Positions 50,288 through 60,101 are shown, numbered from the stretch's first letter. The stretch: 64,000 nt of DNA from Virgisporangium aliadipatigenens (GCF_016863615.1 NZ_BOPF01000003.1:248001-312000), one strand, 5' to 3'. Numbers and translations are program-made. The notes: generated by a model not told the origin, from the sequence alone.

Positions 50288-51679
50288 ATGTCCTCGCACC
50301 GCGAAGCACCAGAGATCTCCAAGGATCCGGTCGCCGACAGCACCGACCTGTACGCGTTCGTCACCCCGGGCAAGTCCGACACGGTCACGCTCATCGCCAA
50401 CTACCTGCCGATGCAGCTGCCCTCCGGCGGCCCGAACTTCTACGAGTTCGGCGACGACGTCCAGTACGACATCAACGTCGACAACAACGGCGACGGCCGT
50501 CCCGAGGTGACCTTCCGCTTCAGGTTCCGCACGGAGATCCGTAACGACAAGACGTTCCTCTACAACACGGGACCGATCGAGTCGCTCGACAGCGAGAACT
50601 GGAACCGTCGCCAGTTCTACTCGGTGTCCCTTGTGGACGGTCACGGGCGCGAGAAGAAGCTCGCCGACAACGTGCCCTGCCCGCCGGTGAACATCGGCCC
50701 GGCCTCCACCCCGAACTACGCGGATCTCGCCAAGCAGGCCGTGCGCAAGCTCGGCGACAGCTCGCTGGTCTTCGCGGGGCAGCGCGCCGACCCGTTCTTC
50801 GTCGACCTCGGCTCCATCTTCGATCTCGGCATCCTGCGGCCGTTCCAGAACGCGCACCTGGTCGGGGCGAAGCTGTTCAAGCAGGCCGGCGACGGGGTCA
50901 ACTCGCTCAGCGGCTTCAACGTGCTGACCATCGCCCTGCAGGTGCCGGTCTCCGCGCTGCGGGCGCAGAACCGCGCGTACCGTTCCGACGAGGCCGGCGC
51001 GACGATCGGCGTGTGGACCGCGGCCAGCCGGCGGCAGGTGCGCATCCTCGGCGAGGCCGGCGGCAAGGACGCCGACGCGGGGCCGTTCGTGCAGGTGTCC
51101 CGGCTGGGAAACCCGCTGTTCAACGAGGTCGTCGTGCCGATGGCGCAGAAGGACCTGTGGAACACGCTGCCGCCGTCGGAGGACAAGCGCTTCGTGGGCT
51201 TCGTCGAGACACCGGAACTGGCCGGGCTGCTGCCCGTGCTGTACCCGGGCGTCTTCCCGAAGCTGGACGCCGCCAACAAGAAGAAGACGAAGCGCGCCGA
51301 CCTGGTGGCGATCCTGCTGACCGGCATCCCGGCCGGCATCATCGACGGCTTCCAGAACAACACCGGCGCCACCCAGGCCGACATGCTGCGGCTCAACACG
51401 GCCATCCCGCCGGCCGAGAAACCCAACGCGCTCGGCGTGGTGGCCGGCGACCTCGCCGGCTTCCCGAACGGCCGCCGTCCCGAGGACGACGTGGTGACCG
51501 TGGAGATCCGCGCCATCGCCGGGTTGACGCTGCCGTTGGTGGACAAGACGTTCACGCCGGACGCGGCCGCCTCGGCGGTCACCGACGGGCTCACCGCGGC
51601 CGACGTGAAGGCCGGGTTCCTCAAGTCGTTCCCGTTCCTCGGCACGCCGCTGGACGGCTTCAACAACCCGAAGGAGTAG
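50288..51679 (+). CDS. DUF4331 family protein
   Basis: A 463-residue protein beginning with the family hallmark SSHREAPEISKDPVADSTDLYAF. It contains repeated beta-rich segments and a C-terminal AAASAVTDGLTAADVKAGFLKSFPFLGTP. No signal peptide is seen, although many relatives are exported. The function is unknown; the family often sits with ECF sigma/anti-sigma or Tat substrates. Strong AGGAG site 6 bp before the ATG. Central gene of a three-gene operon (49980-52024). Confidence 0.88.
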   Translation: MSSHREAPEISKDPVADSTDLYAFVTPGKSDTVTLIANYLPMQLPSGGPNFYEFGDDVQYDINVDNNGDGRPEVTFRFRFRTEIRNDKTFLYNTGPIESLDSENWNRRQFYSVSLVDGHGREKKLADNVPCPPVNIGPASTPNYADLAKQAVRKLGDSSLVFAGQRADPFFVDLGSIFDLGILRPFQNAHLVGAKLFKQAGDGVNSLSGFNVLTIALQVPVSALRAQNRAYRSDEAGATIGVWTAASRRQVRILGEAGGKDADAGPFVQVSRLGNPLFNEVVVPMAQKDLWNTLPPSEDKRFVGFVETPELAGLLPVLYPGVFPKLDAANKKKTKRADLVAILLTGIPAGIIDGFQNNTGATQADMLRLNTAIPPAEKPNALGVVAGDLAGFPNGRRPEDDVVTVEIRAIAGLTLPLVDKTFTPDAAASAVTDGLTAADVKAGFLKSFPFLGTPLDGFNNPKE

Positions 51680-51682
51680 TAC

Positions 51683-52024
51683 ATGGGGCACTCTCACCAC
51701 ACGCTCGCTCCGTCGGGGACCGCCAGCGTCGTGCTCGACATCGGCGAGGACATCGGCGCGCTCGCCATCTACACCGGCTCCGAACAGGAGGGGAACGAGA
51801 TCGAGGTGAGCCGCGTCGACCCGGGCGGCGCACCCGACCCGGTGGCGGTGCGGACACACGCGGCGGTGCGCTTCCGTGCCGTTCGACCGGAACCGCTCTA
51901 CGGGGCTCTCATCCCGGACCTGCCCGCGGGCCGGTACGTGGTCTGGGACGGCGAGACGCCACTGTCCATCGTGGACGTGACCGGCGGGCGGGTGGCCGAG
52001 TTCGGCTGGCCGGAGCCCGCGTAG
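51683..52024 (+). CDS. DUF4331-associated small hypothetical protein (113 aa)
   Basis: A soluble beta-rich protein with a His-rich N-terminus (GHSHHTLAPSGTASVVLDIGEDIGALAIYT) and a C-terminal DLPAGRYVVWDGETP/VTGGRVAEFGW. Close relatives, often mislabelled phospholipase, regularly follow DUF4331 genes. It starts 3 bp after the DUF4331 stop behind AAGGAG, so the two products likely act together. The N-terminal histidines may bind metal. Function unknown. Confidence 0.72.
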   Translation: MGHSHHTLAPSGTASVVLDIGEDIGALAIYTGSEQEGNEIEVSRVDPGGAPDPVAVRTHAAVRFRAVRPEPLYGALIPDLPAGRYVVWDGETPLSIVDVTGGRVAEFGWPEPA

Positions 52025-52114
52025 CACCCGTTCCGTCCCGTTGCTCTGTTCCATCCTGTTCCAGGCATCGACAGGATTTCGGGTCGTGGCAGGGGCGCCC
52101 TACAGTGCCCCGCC

Positions 52115-52993
52115 ATGGATCCCTTTCTCCGCTTGGCCGTCGTCGAGGCCAACTGGCCGGAGCGCGCCGAGGACTTCGTCGGGTTGACCCTGGCGGAGCA
52201 GGCCGCGCTCTTCGCGGAACTGCTCGACTCCGATCTGCCCGAGGACGAGCCGGTCTGGGAGGCGTACTGGGGGATCCGGTCGAACCTGAAGGACGCCGTC
52301 CCGGAGGGCGTCGCGGACGACCGGATCCGATCCCTGGCCGGGGTCGAGGCGTTTCCCGAGCTCTCCACGCTGTACCTGGAGGACTCCTACGTCGCCGACC
52401 TGCGGCCGCTGTCCGAGCTGCCGCTGCTGACGAAGGTGTACCTGGACGGGCCGCCGGACGTCGACCTGACGCCGCTGCTCGGCTGCCCCAACCTCAAGCG
52501 CGTGCACTTCGAACAGTCCGTCACGGCGGGCGCCGAGATCCTGCGAACCCTGGCCGGGCGCGGGGTGCAGGTCGACGACCTGGTGCCGTACAGCGACGGG
52601 AAGCCGTTCGGCTGCGCGAACCTGCGCCTCGCCGTGCTGGACACCCTGCAGAAGGTGGTGAAGCTGCCGTCCACGTATCCGTTCGACCCGTACCGGTACG
52701 ACCGCGACAACCTGTACCGGGTGCTCGCCGTCGAGATCACCCAGGAACAGCTCGACACGATCGAGGCCCTGCACTGGTTGGGCGGCGGCCACACCACCGC
52801 GCACCTGGTGTGGGAGCAGTGGGACGGCGAGTCGGACGAGTTCCACATCACGTCGCTGGCCGGCATCGAGTTGCTGCGCAATCTCCGTGCGCTGCGGGTG
52901 TCGCCGCTCTCCGCCATCCCCGCCGAGCAGGTCGCCGCCCTCCGGGCGCGTGGCGTGTCGGTGGCGGAGTGGGGCGTTCCGGTGGTGGGCTGA
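52115..52993 (+). CDS. LRR protein with DUF6892-like C-terminal domain, copy 1
   Basis: A 292-residue cytoplasmic protein. A central leucine-rich-repeat stretch (STLYLEDSYVADLRPLSELPLLTKVYLDG) is followed by a domain with NLRLAVLDTLQKVVKLPSTYPFD, GGGHTTAHLVWEQWDGESDEF and ITSLAGIELLRNLRAL, which resembles DUF6892. A related gene follows directly. Relatives occur as toxin-immunity-like or orphan accessory proteins; the function is unknown. Confidence 0.75.
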   Translation: MDPFLRLAVVEANWPERAEDFVGLTLAEQAALFAELLDSDLPEDEPVWEAYWGIRSNLKDAVPEGVADDRIRSLAGVEAFPELSTLYLEDSYVADLRPLSELPLLTKVYLDGPPDVDLTPLLGCPNLKRVHFEQSVTAGAEILRTLAGRGVQVDDLVPYSDGKPFGCANLRLAVLDTLQKVVKLPSTYPFDPYRYDRDNLYRVLAVEITQEQLDTIEALHWLGGGHTTAHLVWEQWDGESDEFHITSLAGIELLRNLRALRVSPLSAIPAEQVAALRARGVSVAEWGVPVVG

Positions 52994-52997
52994 GCCG

Positions 52998-53846
52998 ATG
53001 GACCCCGTGCTGCACCTGGCCCTGCTGTCGGGCGGCTACCTGCGCGACGAGCCGACCACCCGCGCCGAGGCGCTCGACCTGCCCGTCCCGGAACGCGTCC
53101 GCACGGCGTGGTGGACCGACCGGGCGACCCTGCGCGGACTCGCGGGGCAGGACGACCGGGTCCGCTCCCTCGAAGGCATCGCGGCGTTCCCCGGCCTGAG
53201 CACGCTGTACCTGGCGGACTCCGACGTGGCCGACCTGACGCCGCTGGCCGGGCTGCCGAGGCTCGAGCTGCTGTACCTGAACGGCCCGCCGGACGTCGAC
53301 CTGACGCCGCTGCTCGACTGCCCCGAACTCAAGCGCGTGCACTTCACCCAGTCGCTCTTCCGTAACCCCACGCACGACGTGCTGAGGACCCTGGTGGCAC
53401 GCGGTGTGCAGGTCGACAGCCTGATACCCGGTGCGTCGGAGGCCCTGGAGCCGTTCGAGTGCGACAATCTCAAGCTCGCCGTCATCGACGCCCTCGAGTC
53501 GCAGGTGGAACTGCCGACGACGTACTTCTTCGACGAGTACTCCTACGACGACGACAACCTCGACGCGGTGCTCGCCACGCCCGTCACGCGGGAGCAGCTC
53601 GACACCATCGAGGTGCTCTCCTGGCTCGGCGGCGGGCACACCACCACGCATCTCGTGTGGGCACAGTTCGACGGGGAGTCGGACGAGTTCGAGATCGAGT
53701 CGCTGGTCGGCATCGAGGCGCTGCGCAACCTGAAGGCCCTGCGGACCTCGGTCGAGCTCGTCCCGGCGGAACAGGTGGAGGCCCTGAAGGCCCGCGGCGT
53801 GTCGGTCGACGAGTGGGGCGAACCGGTCGACGGCGAGGAGGAGTAA
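52998..53846 (+). CDS. LRR protein with DUF6892-like C-terminal domain, copy 2
   Basis: A 282-residue paralogue of the preceding gene, 4 bp downstream. The LRR core (STLYLADSDVADLTPLAGLPRLELLYLNG) and the C-terminal GGGHTTTHLVWAQFDGESDEF are almost the same, while the N-terminal 50 residues differ strongly. This pattern suggests diversifying binding ends on a common frame. It ends in an acidic tail. Confidence 0.75.
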   Translation: MDPVLHLALLSGGYLRDEPTTRAEALDLPVPERVRTAWWTDRATLRGLAGQDDRVRSLEGIAAFPGLSTLYLADSDVADLTPLAGLPRLELLYLNGPPDVDLTPLLDCPELKRVHFTQSLFRNPTHDVLRTLVARGVQVDSLIPGASEALEPFECDNLKLAVIDALESQVELPTTYFFDEYSYDDDNLDAVLATPVTREQLDTIEVLSWLGGGHTTTHLVWAQFDGESDEFEIESLVGIEALRNLKALRTSVELVPAEQVEALKARGVSVDEWGEPVDGEEE

Positions 53847-53858
53847 GAGGAGGGGACT

Positions 53859-53880
53859 AAACCGTTGGTGCGAACGGTTT
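53859..53880. terminator. Perfect hairpin between LRR and DUF4291 genes
   Basis: AAACCGTT (53859-53866) pairs perfectly with AACGGTTT (53873-53880) around a 6-nt loop. It begins 13 bp after the second LRR stop and could be a weak terminator ending in TTT or an operator for the DUF4291 gene. Confidence 0.4.
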
Positions 53881-53901
53881 CCCGCGTGCCACGGTCGACC
53901 C

Positions 53902-54480
53902 GTGCTCAGGCCGATCCATGCGACGTTCGACGCCACCACGATCGTGGTCTACCAGGCGTATCCGCCGGCGATCGCCGACGCCGCGCTGGCCGCCGGGCGG
54001 TTCGTGGCGCCGTTCTCGTTCGGGCGGATGACGTGGATCAAGCCGTCGCTGCTGTGGCTCGCGCACCGCAGCAACTGGGCCCGCAAGCCGGGGCAGGAAC
54101 GGGTGCTCGCCGTGCGCATGGCGCGGGCCGCGTGGGACGGCGCACTGGGCCGCGCGGTGCCGACCGCTCCGGAGGCGGGTGACGCGGCCTGGGCGCGGGA
54201 GTTCGCGCGGGCCGAGGTCCACGTGCAGTGGGATCCCGAGCGTTCCCTGCGGGGCGAGGCGTTGAACCACTACAGCGTGCAGGTGGGGATCGGCCGCACC
54301 CTCGTGCGCGACTACGCGGAGCACTGGGTCGTGGGGCTCACCGACGTCACGCCCGCGGTGCGCCGGATCGCCGAGCTGGTGCACGGGGGCCGTTCGGCGC
54401 AGGCGCGGCGGCTGTTGCCGGCGACCCGGCCGTACCCGCTGGGTCCGGCGCTCGTCCGCCGGATCGGGGCCGACTGCTGA
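53902..54480 (+). CDS. DUF4291 family protein
   Basis: A 192-residue protein with the family motifs RPIHATFDATTIVVYQAYPPAIADAAL, RMTWIKPSLLWLAHRSNW and VHVQWDPERSLRGEALNHYSVQVG. The compact fold may be nucleic-acid-related; no function is known. GTG 53902 gives the conserved N-terminus. It stands alone between a hairpin and the PI-PLC gene. Confidence 0.85.
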   Translation: MLRPIHATFDATTIVVYQAYPPAIADAALAAGRFVAPFSFGRMTWIKPSLLWLAHRSNWARKPGQERVLAVRMARAAWDGALGRAVPTAPEAGDAAWAREFARAEVHVQWDPERSLRGEALNHYSVQVGIGRTLVRDYAEHWVVGLTDVTPAVRRIAELVHGGRSAQARRLLPATRPYPLGPALVRRIGADC

Positions 54481-54511
54481 ACGGGGCTTCCCCAGGCCGT
54501 TCAATTGATAG

Positions 54512-55729
54512 ATGATCGGCGATATGACGCGGATGCGGCGGACGGCCGCCGGACTGGCCCTCGCCCTCGCCGCCTCCGTCGTGGTCGTCGCCGCGACGGG
54601 CGGTCCGGCATCGGCGGCCGATTGGTACAACAGCATCGAGGGAACGTCGCCGGCGACCCGCACGTGGATGACGCGGGTCGCCGACGGCACGAGCCTCGCC
54701 GCCCTGTCGGTCCCCGGCACGCACGACACCCTCGCGCTGTGCGGACTGTCCACCTCGGACGGCGGCTGCGAGGCCGTCTCCAGCGGCATCACGCAGACCC
54801 AGGAACGCAAGGGCTTCAGCGGCGGCGCGCTGGGCGTGCAGCTGAACAACGGCATCCGGTCGATCGACATCCGGGTGCGCGTCGACCGGGGCGCGGCCGG
54901 GCTGACGTTCACCATCCACCACGGCGTCTACTACCAGCGGGCGAACTTCACCGACGTGCTGACCCGGCTGCGCGACTGGCTCGCCGCCAACCCCCGCGAG
55001 ACGGTTCTGCTGAACCTGAAGGCGGAATGCGTGGGCGCCGGGGCCGGCGACTGCTACGACGCCGAGGGCTACGCCACCGACGAGTGGCGCCGGCGCGTCT
55101 TCGAGTCCTATTTGGACGGTCGCGCGTACACCGGCGACGGCGACGCGTACCGGCCGGCGACGGCGTTCCGGGACCTGTTCTGGGCGCCGGCGGTGAGCGG
55201 GACCCGCGCGGCGGTGCCGACCCTGGGGGAGGTGCGCGGCAAGGTGGTGCTGGTCGCCTTCCGTGGTGTGCGCGGCGGCCCGTACGACGGATACGGCCTG
55301 CGTGAGTTGGCCGGGAACATGGGCGAGTACGTGCAGGACGACTACCAGGTGCCGACCACGGCGGCGATCGCCGGCAAGTGGGAGAAGGCGCGCACCCACC
55401 TGCGCCGCACGAACGGCGTCTGGGACAGCACCCGCGCCGGCGAACGCGAGTACGGCCACAAGCCCGGCGACCTGTACGTCAACTACACCAGCGGCGCCGG
55501 CGCGGGCGCCTTCCCGTACACCGTCGCCGGCGGCGGCCTCTTCGTCACCGGCGTCAACCAGTTCCTGTACCAGTGCCTGCGCAACACCGATGGCCGCTGC
55601 CCCGAGTTCTACGCCGGCCGCCCCTCGAACTTCGGCGGCGAGGCGTCGATGCGGCGCACCGGCGTCGTGATGATGGACTTCCCGGGCGGCCGGCTCATCG
55701 ACGAGATCGTCGCCCGCAACTTCGATTAG
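54512..55729 (+). CDS. Secreted phosphatidylinositol-specific phospholipase C
   Basis: A 405-residue exported enzyme of the PI-PLC X-domain family. A signal peptide (about 1-36, ending PASAAD) is followed by the TIM-barrel core with SVPGTHDTLALCG (first catalytic His), SIDIRVRVD (Asp/Arg) and FTIHHGVYYQ (second His). The residues for cleaving a phosphodiester by cyclisation are present. An alternative start is ATG 54524. It probably acts on host or environmental phosphoinositides. Confidence 0.88.
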   Translation: MIGDMTRMRRTAAGLALALAASVVVVAATGGPASAADWYNSIEGTSPATRTWMTRVADGTSLAALSVPGTHDTLALCGLSTSDGGCEAVSSGITQTQERKGFSGGALGVQLNNGIRSIDIRVRVDRGAAGLTFTIHHGVYYQRANFTDVLTRLRDWLAANPRETVLLNLKAECVGAGAGDCYDAEGYATDEWRRRVFESYLDGRAYTGDGDAYRPATAFRDLFWAPAVSGTRAAVPTLGEVRGKVVLVAFRGVRGGPYDGYGLRELAGNMGEYVQDDYQVPTTAAIAGKWEKARTHLRRTNGVWDSTRAGEREYGHKPGDLYVNYTSGAGAGAFPYTVAGGGLFVTGVNQFLYQCLRNTDGRCPEFYAGRPSNFGGEASMRRTGVVMMDFPGGRLIDEIVARNFD

Positions 55730-55856
55730 CCGCGCGGCACCGGTCAGGGCCGCCGGTGGTAGACGTGCCGGAGGTCGTCCGGTACGTGGCGTCGCCCATG
55801 GTCGTATGGAGGGTGTGAGTGCCGCTGTATCCGCTTCCCGCGTGGTGCTCGGCGAC

Positions 55857-56648
55857 TCACAGCCCGTCGGATCGACCAGCGGCGGTCGGCGCGGGCGCGA
55901 CCGCGGTCAGCAGGATCCGTTGCCGTAGGTCGAAAACCTTCAGTGCCCGGCGCGCCTCAGCACACATCTCCCGAAGGGCGGGGTCGTCGGCGCCCTCCAC
56001 CGTCAGTGCCGCCGACCACATCGCCCGTTCGCCGATGCGCCAGGACGGCCGGTCTGTCACCTCCACCCGCTCAAAGCCGGCGCTCCGGAACGCGGCGGCG
56101 AGTTCGCGGTGGCGGACCCGCCGGCGCAGGTGTTCGTCGGAGGCATCGACAAGTCGCCAGCCGGTCACGGCAACACGGCCACCCGGCTTGAGCACCCGGT
56201 GACACTCACGGAGCGCCCCGTCGAGCGGTTCGGCGAATTGGATGGAGTCGAGGCAGATCAGGGCGTCGACCGAGGACGCGGCGACACCGGTGTCGGCCAG
56301 ATCGTTGACCAGGAACTCGCAACGGTCGGCAAGTCCGGCCGCGTCCGCGTCCCGCCGGGCGTGTTCGACCGCGACCCGCGAGAAGTCGACGCCGACGAGA
56401 CGCGCACCGGTCCGACGGATGATCTCCAATCCGTATCCGCCGCGCCCGCACGCCAGGTCGAGCAGCGTATGGCCGGGCTGGAGCCCGAGCGTACCGACCA
56501 CCTCGCCGAGCGCGTCCCAGCCTACGAGCCCGGTCGACCGGAAGGTCGGCGGCAGCGCCAGCGCGCGCTGGACGATCGCGTCTCGCGAGGAGGACCGGAT
56601 CACGTCTGAGTACCAGCGGTCGTAGTAGTCGGAGTCGAGCGTGGTCAT
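55857..56648 (-). CDS. Class I SAM-dependent methyltransferase
   Basis: A 263-residue small-molecule-type methyltransferase. The SAM-binding motif I is LLDLACGRGGYGLEI, with VGVDFSRVAVEHA (acidic end of beta 2), ALICLDSIQFAEP (motif II) and CHRVLKPGGRVAV (motif III). It starts 12 bp after the SARP gene stop and is thus in the same leftward operon. In the context of the RiPP genes it may methylate the modified peptide, for example at the N- or C-terminus; substrate unproven. Confidence 0.88.
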   Translation of the reverse strand: MTTLDSDYYDRWYSDVIRSSSRDAIVQRALALPPTFRSTGLVGWDALGEVVGTLGLQPGHTLLDLACGRGGYGLEIIRRTGARLVGVDFSRVAVEHARRDADAAGLADRCEFLVNDLADTGVAASSVDALICLDSIQFAEPLDGALRECHRVLKPGGRVAVTGWRLVDASDEHLRRRVRHRELAAAFRSAGFERVEVTDRPSWRIGERAMWSAALTVEGADDPALREMCAEARRALKVFDLRQRILLTAVAPAPTAAGRSDGL

Positions 56649-56660
56649 GTCGGCATGCTC

Positions 56661-59600
56661 TCATCGAGCGGGGTGCGTGACCAATCCGAACGGTTCATCG
56701 CCATCGCGGCGGATCTCGGCGAAGATGAGGCCGGCTCTCGAGCGGTAGTCGGCACTCCTCCGCGGTTCGTCCATCCGCGCGCAGATGTCGGCCCGCACCT
56801 CGAACGCGCGGGCGAGGTCCAGCCGGTAGCCGCTCGCCGCCGCCGTTTCCTGGGCCGCGGCGGCGTACCGGAGTGCCGGCACGGTGTCTCCGAGAGCGAG
56901 CTGCGCCTTGGCCGACTCGAGGTGTGCCTGCCCACGCACCCGCGGCCGCGGATCGCTGCACGCGTCCCTGGCGAGGTCCAGCGCCACCGCGGGCGAACCG
57001 CCCAGGCGCTCGCAGGCGGCCAGGCCGAGCATCGCGAAGGGGAACCAGAAGCGAACCGTCTTCGCCCGTTCCTCGTGGGCCACCGAGAAACAGGCCGTCG
57101 CGGTGTCGACGTCGTCCACGGCGAGAGCCGACAGCCCGAGCGTGATGCGGGCACCCATGGCGTTCCAGTAGGCGTCCAGCTTCTCGGCCAGCGCGAGCGC
57201 CTCGGCGGCACGTTCGCGCGCCTGCCGGGGGCGTCCGAACTCGAGGTCGACCTCGGCGAGATTGCGCAATGTCTGCGCCTCCACGGTGGGATATCCGACC
57301 GCGCGGGAGGTGTCGAGAGCGTGCGTGAAGCGCGCAGCGGCGGCGTCGAGCGCCCCACGGTAGAGGTCGTTCAAGGCGATGGCGGACTCCGCCCGCGAAT
57401 GGATGTGGCCGAGCCCCAGTTCGTCGGCGATCCGGCAGGCCGACGTGAGGCAGGCGACCGCCTCCTCGGCCTCGCCCGTCAGCATCAGCGACGTTCCCAG
57501 ATTGGTCAGGGTTTCGGCCTCGACCGTACGGTCCCCGGCGGTGCGGCAGGCGACCAGCGCGGGCCTGAGGTATTCGTTGGCCTTGGCATAGTTGAGCAGC
57601 GAACCGGCGACGCCGCTCAGGCCGTTACGCACCATGGCCGCACCGACCGGATCGGCGATGCGCTCGTAGAGGTCCTTGGCGTAGAGCCAGAGCGCCTCCG
57701 CCCGGTCGTAGCGTGCCTGAAGGTAGAAGAGCTTGCCGAGTGAGCGGCACATCGCCGCCTCGGCCGCCTGATCGCCGTGCCGCACCGCCGCGTCCCGGGC
57801 GACCGAAGAGATGGTGTGCCAGGTGTTGTCGAGCCGTTGCCGGTCGACGTACCCGAGCACGGCGTCCGCCAACAGCCACACCGGCAGTCCGTCGGTGTGC
57901 GGCGCGTCGCTGCGGATCATCGCCTCGATGTTCGCTATCTCGACCTCGAACCAGCGGGCGGCGAGGGGCTTCTCGTGCACGGGTGGCATCAGCACGGTGG
58001 CGGACGACGCGGGCGCGGCGAGCCTCGGCAGGTCCGGGTTGAGCAGGCGGGTACACCGGTCGGCGGTCCGGAGGTAGTAGTCGAACAGCCTGCGAAGCGC
58101 CGCCGACGTCTCCCGCCCGTCGTACTCCAGACTCTTCGCGTGCGCGTACTCCTTGACCAGATCGTGGAAGTAGTAGCGATCAGCCCGTCGTTGAACGACG
58201 TTCGCGGTCGCGAGCCGTTCCAGCATCCGGCCGGCGACGGCGAGCGGCACGTCGGCGATGTTCGCGGCGGCCCACCGGTCGAAGCTCGGGCCCGGGATCA
58301 GGCTGATCAGGCGGAAGAGCCGCGCTACCTCCGGCTTGAGCGTCTGGTAGGAGAGGTCGAACGCGGCATCGACCATGGCGTCGTCGTCGCCGTCGATCGC
58401 CAGTGCCGACACCCGTCCCTCGGAGCGGATCTCCGCCACGTACGAGGTGACCGACTGCCCCGGCCGGCCGGCGAGCAGGGCGGCACCGATCCGCAGCGCC
58501 AACGGTAGGTTGCCGCACAGCGCCGCAAACTCCAGGGACGCCTCGGGTTCCCGGGCGACGCGATCGCCGAGGATGGTGGCCAGCAGGTCGGTCGCCTCGC
58601 CGTCGGAGATCACGTCCACCGGGACCGGGCGGAGCCCGTTGACCGCGGCCAGCCCGCTGAGCGTGTCCCGGCTCGTCACCAGCACCGCGGAGCCGGGTCG
58701 GCCGGGGAGCATGGGGCGGACCTGGTCCGCGGAGGCGACGTTGTCCAGAATGATCAGCACCCGCCGCCCGTTCAGCAGGCGACGCCACAGGGCGCTCTGC
58801 TCGTCGATGTCGGCCGGCATGTTCTCGGACGCCACCCCCATGGTCCGCAGCGAACGTGTCAGTGCGGCCTCCGCGGACATGGCCTGACCCCGGGAGTAGC
58901 CGCGCATGTTGAGGTAGAGGTGCCCGTCCGGGAAGTTCGCGAGCATGCGGTGGGCCACGTGGATCGCGAGCGCGGTCTTGCCCACGCCCGGCAGCCCGGA
59001 GATGATGACGCCCGGGACGGTCGACGCGTCGGACCCGGTGGGGGCGAGCAGCGACCGGATGCTGTCGATGAGCGCCGTACGCCCGACGAAGGTCGGCATG
59101 TCACCGGGGATCTCGAACGGCGCGGCCCGGGCCGGGGTCCCGGCGTCGGACAGCACGGTCGCGGTGTCCCTCGCGGCGGGCGGGCCGAGGTCCGCGTGTC
59201 GGCGCAGGATGTGCTGATGGAGTTGCTGGACCGCGTCACACGGGTCGATCGCCAGTTCGTCCCGGAGGATTGTGGACAGTTCGTGGAAGGCGCCGAGGGC
59301 CTCCGCCTGCCGGTCGGAGCGGTACAGCGCCAGCATCAGCCGGCTCCACAGCCCTTCCCGGAGCGGATGCGCCGTCGTGAGTTCCCGGAGCTGGGTGATG
59401 AGCGCGCGGTGCCGACCAAGTTCGAGTGCGACGTCGATGTGACGTTCGATCGCCTGCAGTCGTTCCTCGACGAGTCGCGGGACGATCTCGCGCTGGAGCC
59501 TCAGCGACGGCACGTCCGTCAGCGGCTGTCCCCGCCACAGTTTCAGGGCGGAACTCAGCAGGTCCTCCTCGGCCGGCTTGTCTCCCGCAGCTCCGGCCGT

Positions 59601-59930
59601 CTGTGCCCGCGCGACCAGTGTGCGGAAGCGGTTCAGGTCGAGGGCATCCTCGGGTATCGCGATCAGGTACCCGGGCGATACGGTACGGATCACCTCACCG
59701 GTGTCGCTCAGGGAGTGCCGCAACCGCATCAGGTAGTTCTGTAGCGCATTGCGCGCCTGGCGCGGCGGTGAACCGTCCCACACGCTCTCCACGAGGTCGT
59801 CGGTCGCGATGACCCTGTTGTGCTGCAGGAGAAGGTGGGACAACAGGATGCGGTGTTTCGCCGCGGCGAGCGTGACCTCTGATCCAGCGGTCGTGACGGT
59901 CAGCGGTCCGAGGATGCCGAACGTCAGCAT
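56661..59930 (-). CDS. AfsR-type SARP regulator (winged helix-BTAD-NB-ARC-TPR)
   Basis: A 1089-residue pathway activator. The N-terminal OmpR-type winged helix (LLSHLLLQHNRVIATDDLVE to about 95) and the bacterial transcriptional activation domain (about 100-250, RFRTLVARAQ) are followed by an NB-ARC ATPase with Walker A GLPGVGKT near 311-318 and RRVLIILDNVASADQV, and then a TPR-rich C-terminal half (about 600-1070). Divergent from the amidohydrolase-precursor-TfuA-YcaO genes with 221 bp between them, so it is their likely activator. SARPs bind tandem direct heptamers; none was clear by eye. Confidence 0.92.
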   Translation of the reverse strand: MLTFGILGPLTVTTAGSEVTLAAAKHRILLSHLLLQHNRVIATDDLVESVWDGSPPRQARNALQNYLMRLRHSLSDTGEVIRTVSPGYLIAIPEDALDLNRFRTLVARAQTAGAAGDKPAEEDLLSSALKLWRGQPLTDVPSLRLQREIVPRLVEERLQAIERHIDVALELGRHRALITQLRELTTAHPLREGLWSRLMLALYRSDRQAEALGAFHELSTILRDELAIDPCDAVQQLHQHILRRHADLGPPAARDTATVLSDAGTPARAAPFEIPGDMPTFVGRTALIDSIRSLLAPTGSDASTVPGVIISGLPGVGKTALAIHVAHRMLANFPDGHLYLNMRGYSRGQAMSAEAALTRSLRTMGVASENMPADIDEQSALWRRLLNGRRVLIILDNVASADQVRPMLPGRPGSAVLVTSRDTLSGLAAVNGLRPVPVDVISDGEATDLLATILGDRVAREPEASLEFAALCGNLPLALRIGAALLAGRPGQSVTSYVAEIRSEGRVSALAIDGDDDAMVDAAFDLSYQTLKPEVARLFRLISLIPGPSFDRWAAANIADVPLAVAGRMLERLATANVVQRRADRYYFHDLVKEYAHAKSLEYDGRETSAALRRLFDYYLRTADRCTRLLNPDLPRLAAPASSATVLMPPVHEKPLAARWFEVEIANIEAMIRSDAPHTDGLPVWLLADAVLGYVDRQRLDNTWHTISSVARDAAVRHGDQAAEAAMCRSLGKLFYLQARYDRAEALWLYAKDLYERIADPVGAAMVRNGLSGVAGSLLNYAKANEYLRPALVACRTAGDRTVEAETLTNLGTSLMLTGEAEEAVACLTSACRIADELGLGHIHSRAESAIALNDLYRGALDAAAARFTHALDTSRAVGYPTVEAQTLRNLAEVDLEFGRPRQARERAAEALALAEKLDAYWNAMGARITLGLSALAVDDVDTATACFSVAHEERAKTVRFWFPFAMLGLAACERLGGSPAVALDLARDACSDPRPRVRGQAHLESAKAQLALGDTVPALRYAAAAQETAAASGYRLDLARAFEVRADICARMDEPRRSADYRSRAGLIFAEIRRDGDEPFGLVTHPAR

Positions 59931-60101
59931 GGGGCTGGCGACCCGCTGTGAGCAGCGGCCTCGGGATCCGTCGCAGGTGCGCTGTCGCCCTGCTGGTACC
60001 CACCGCGTCCGTGCATCGGTTCGAGGCTAGCAGGCACCCGGGGCGGCGGGCGTCGCCTTGATGACAGCCCGCCGCGACATGATCCAATGCGGAGAGTGGC
60101 C

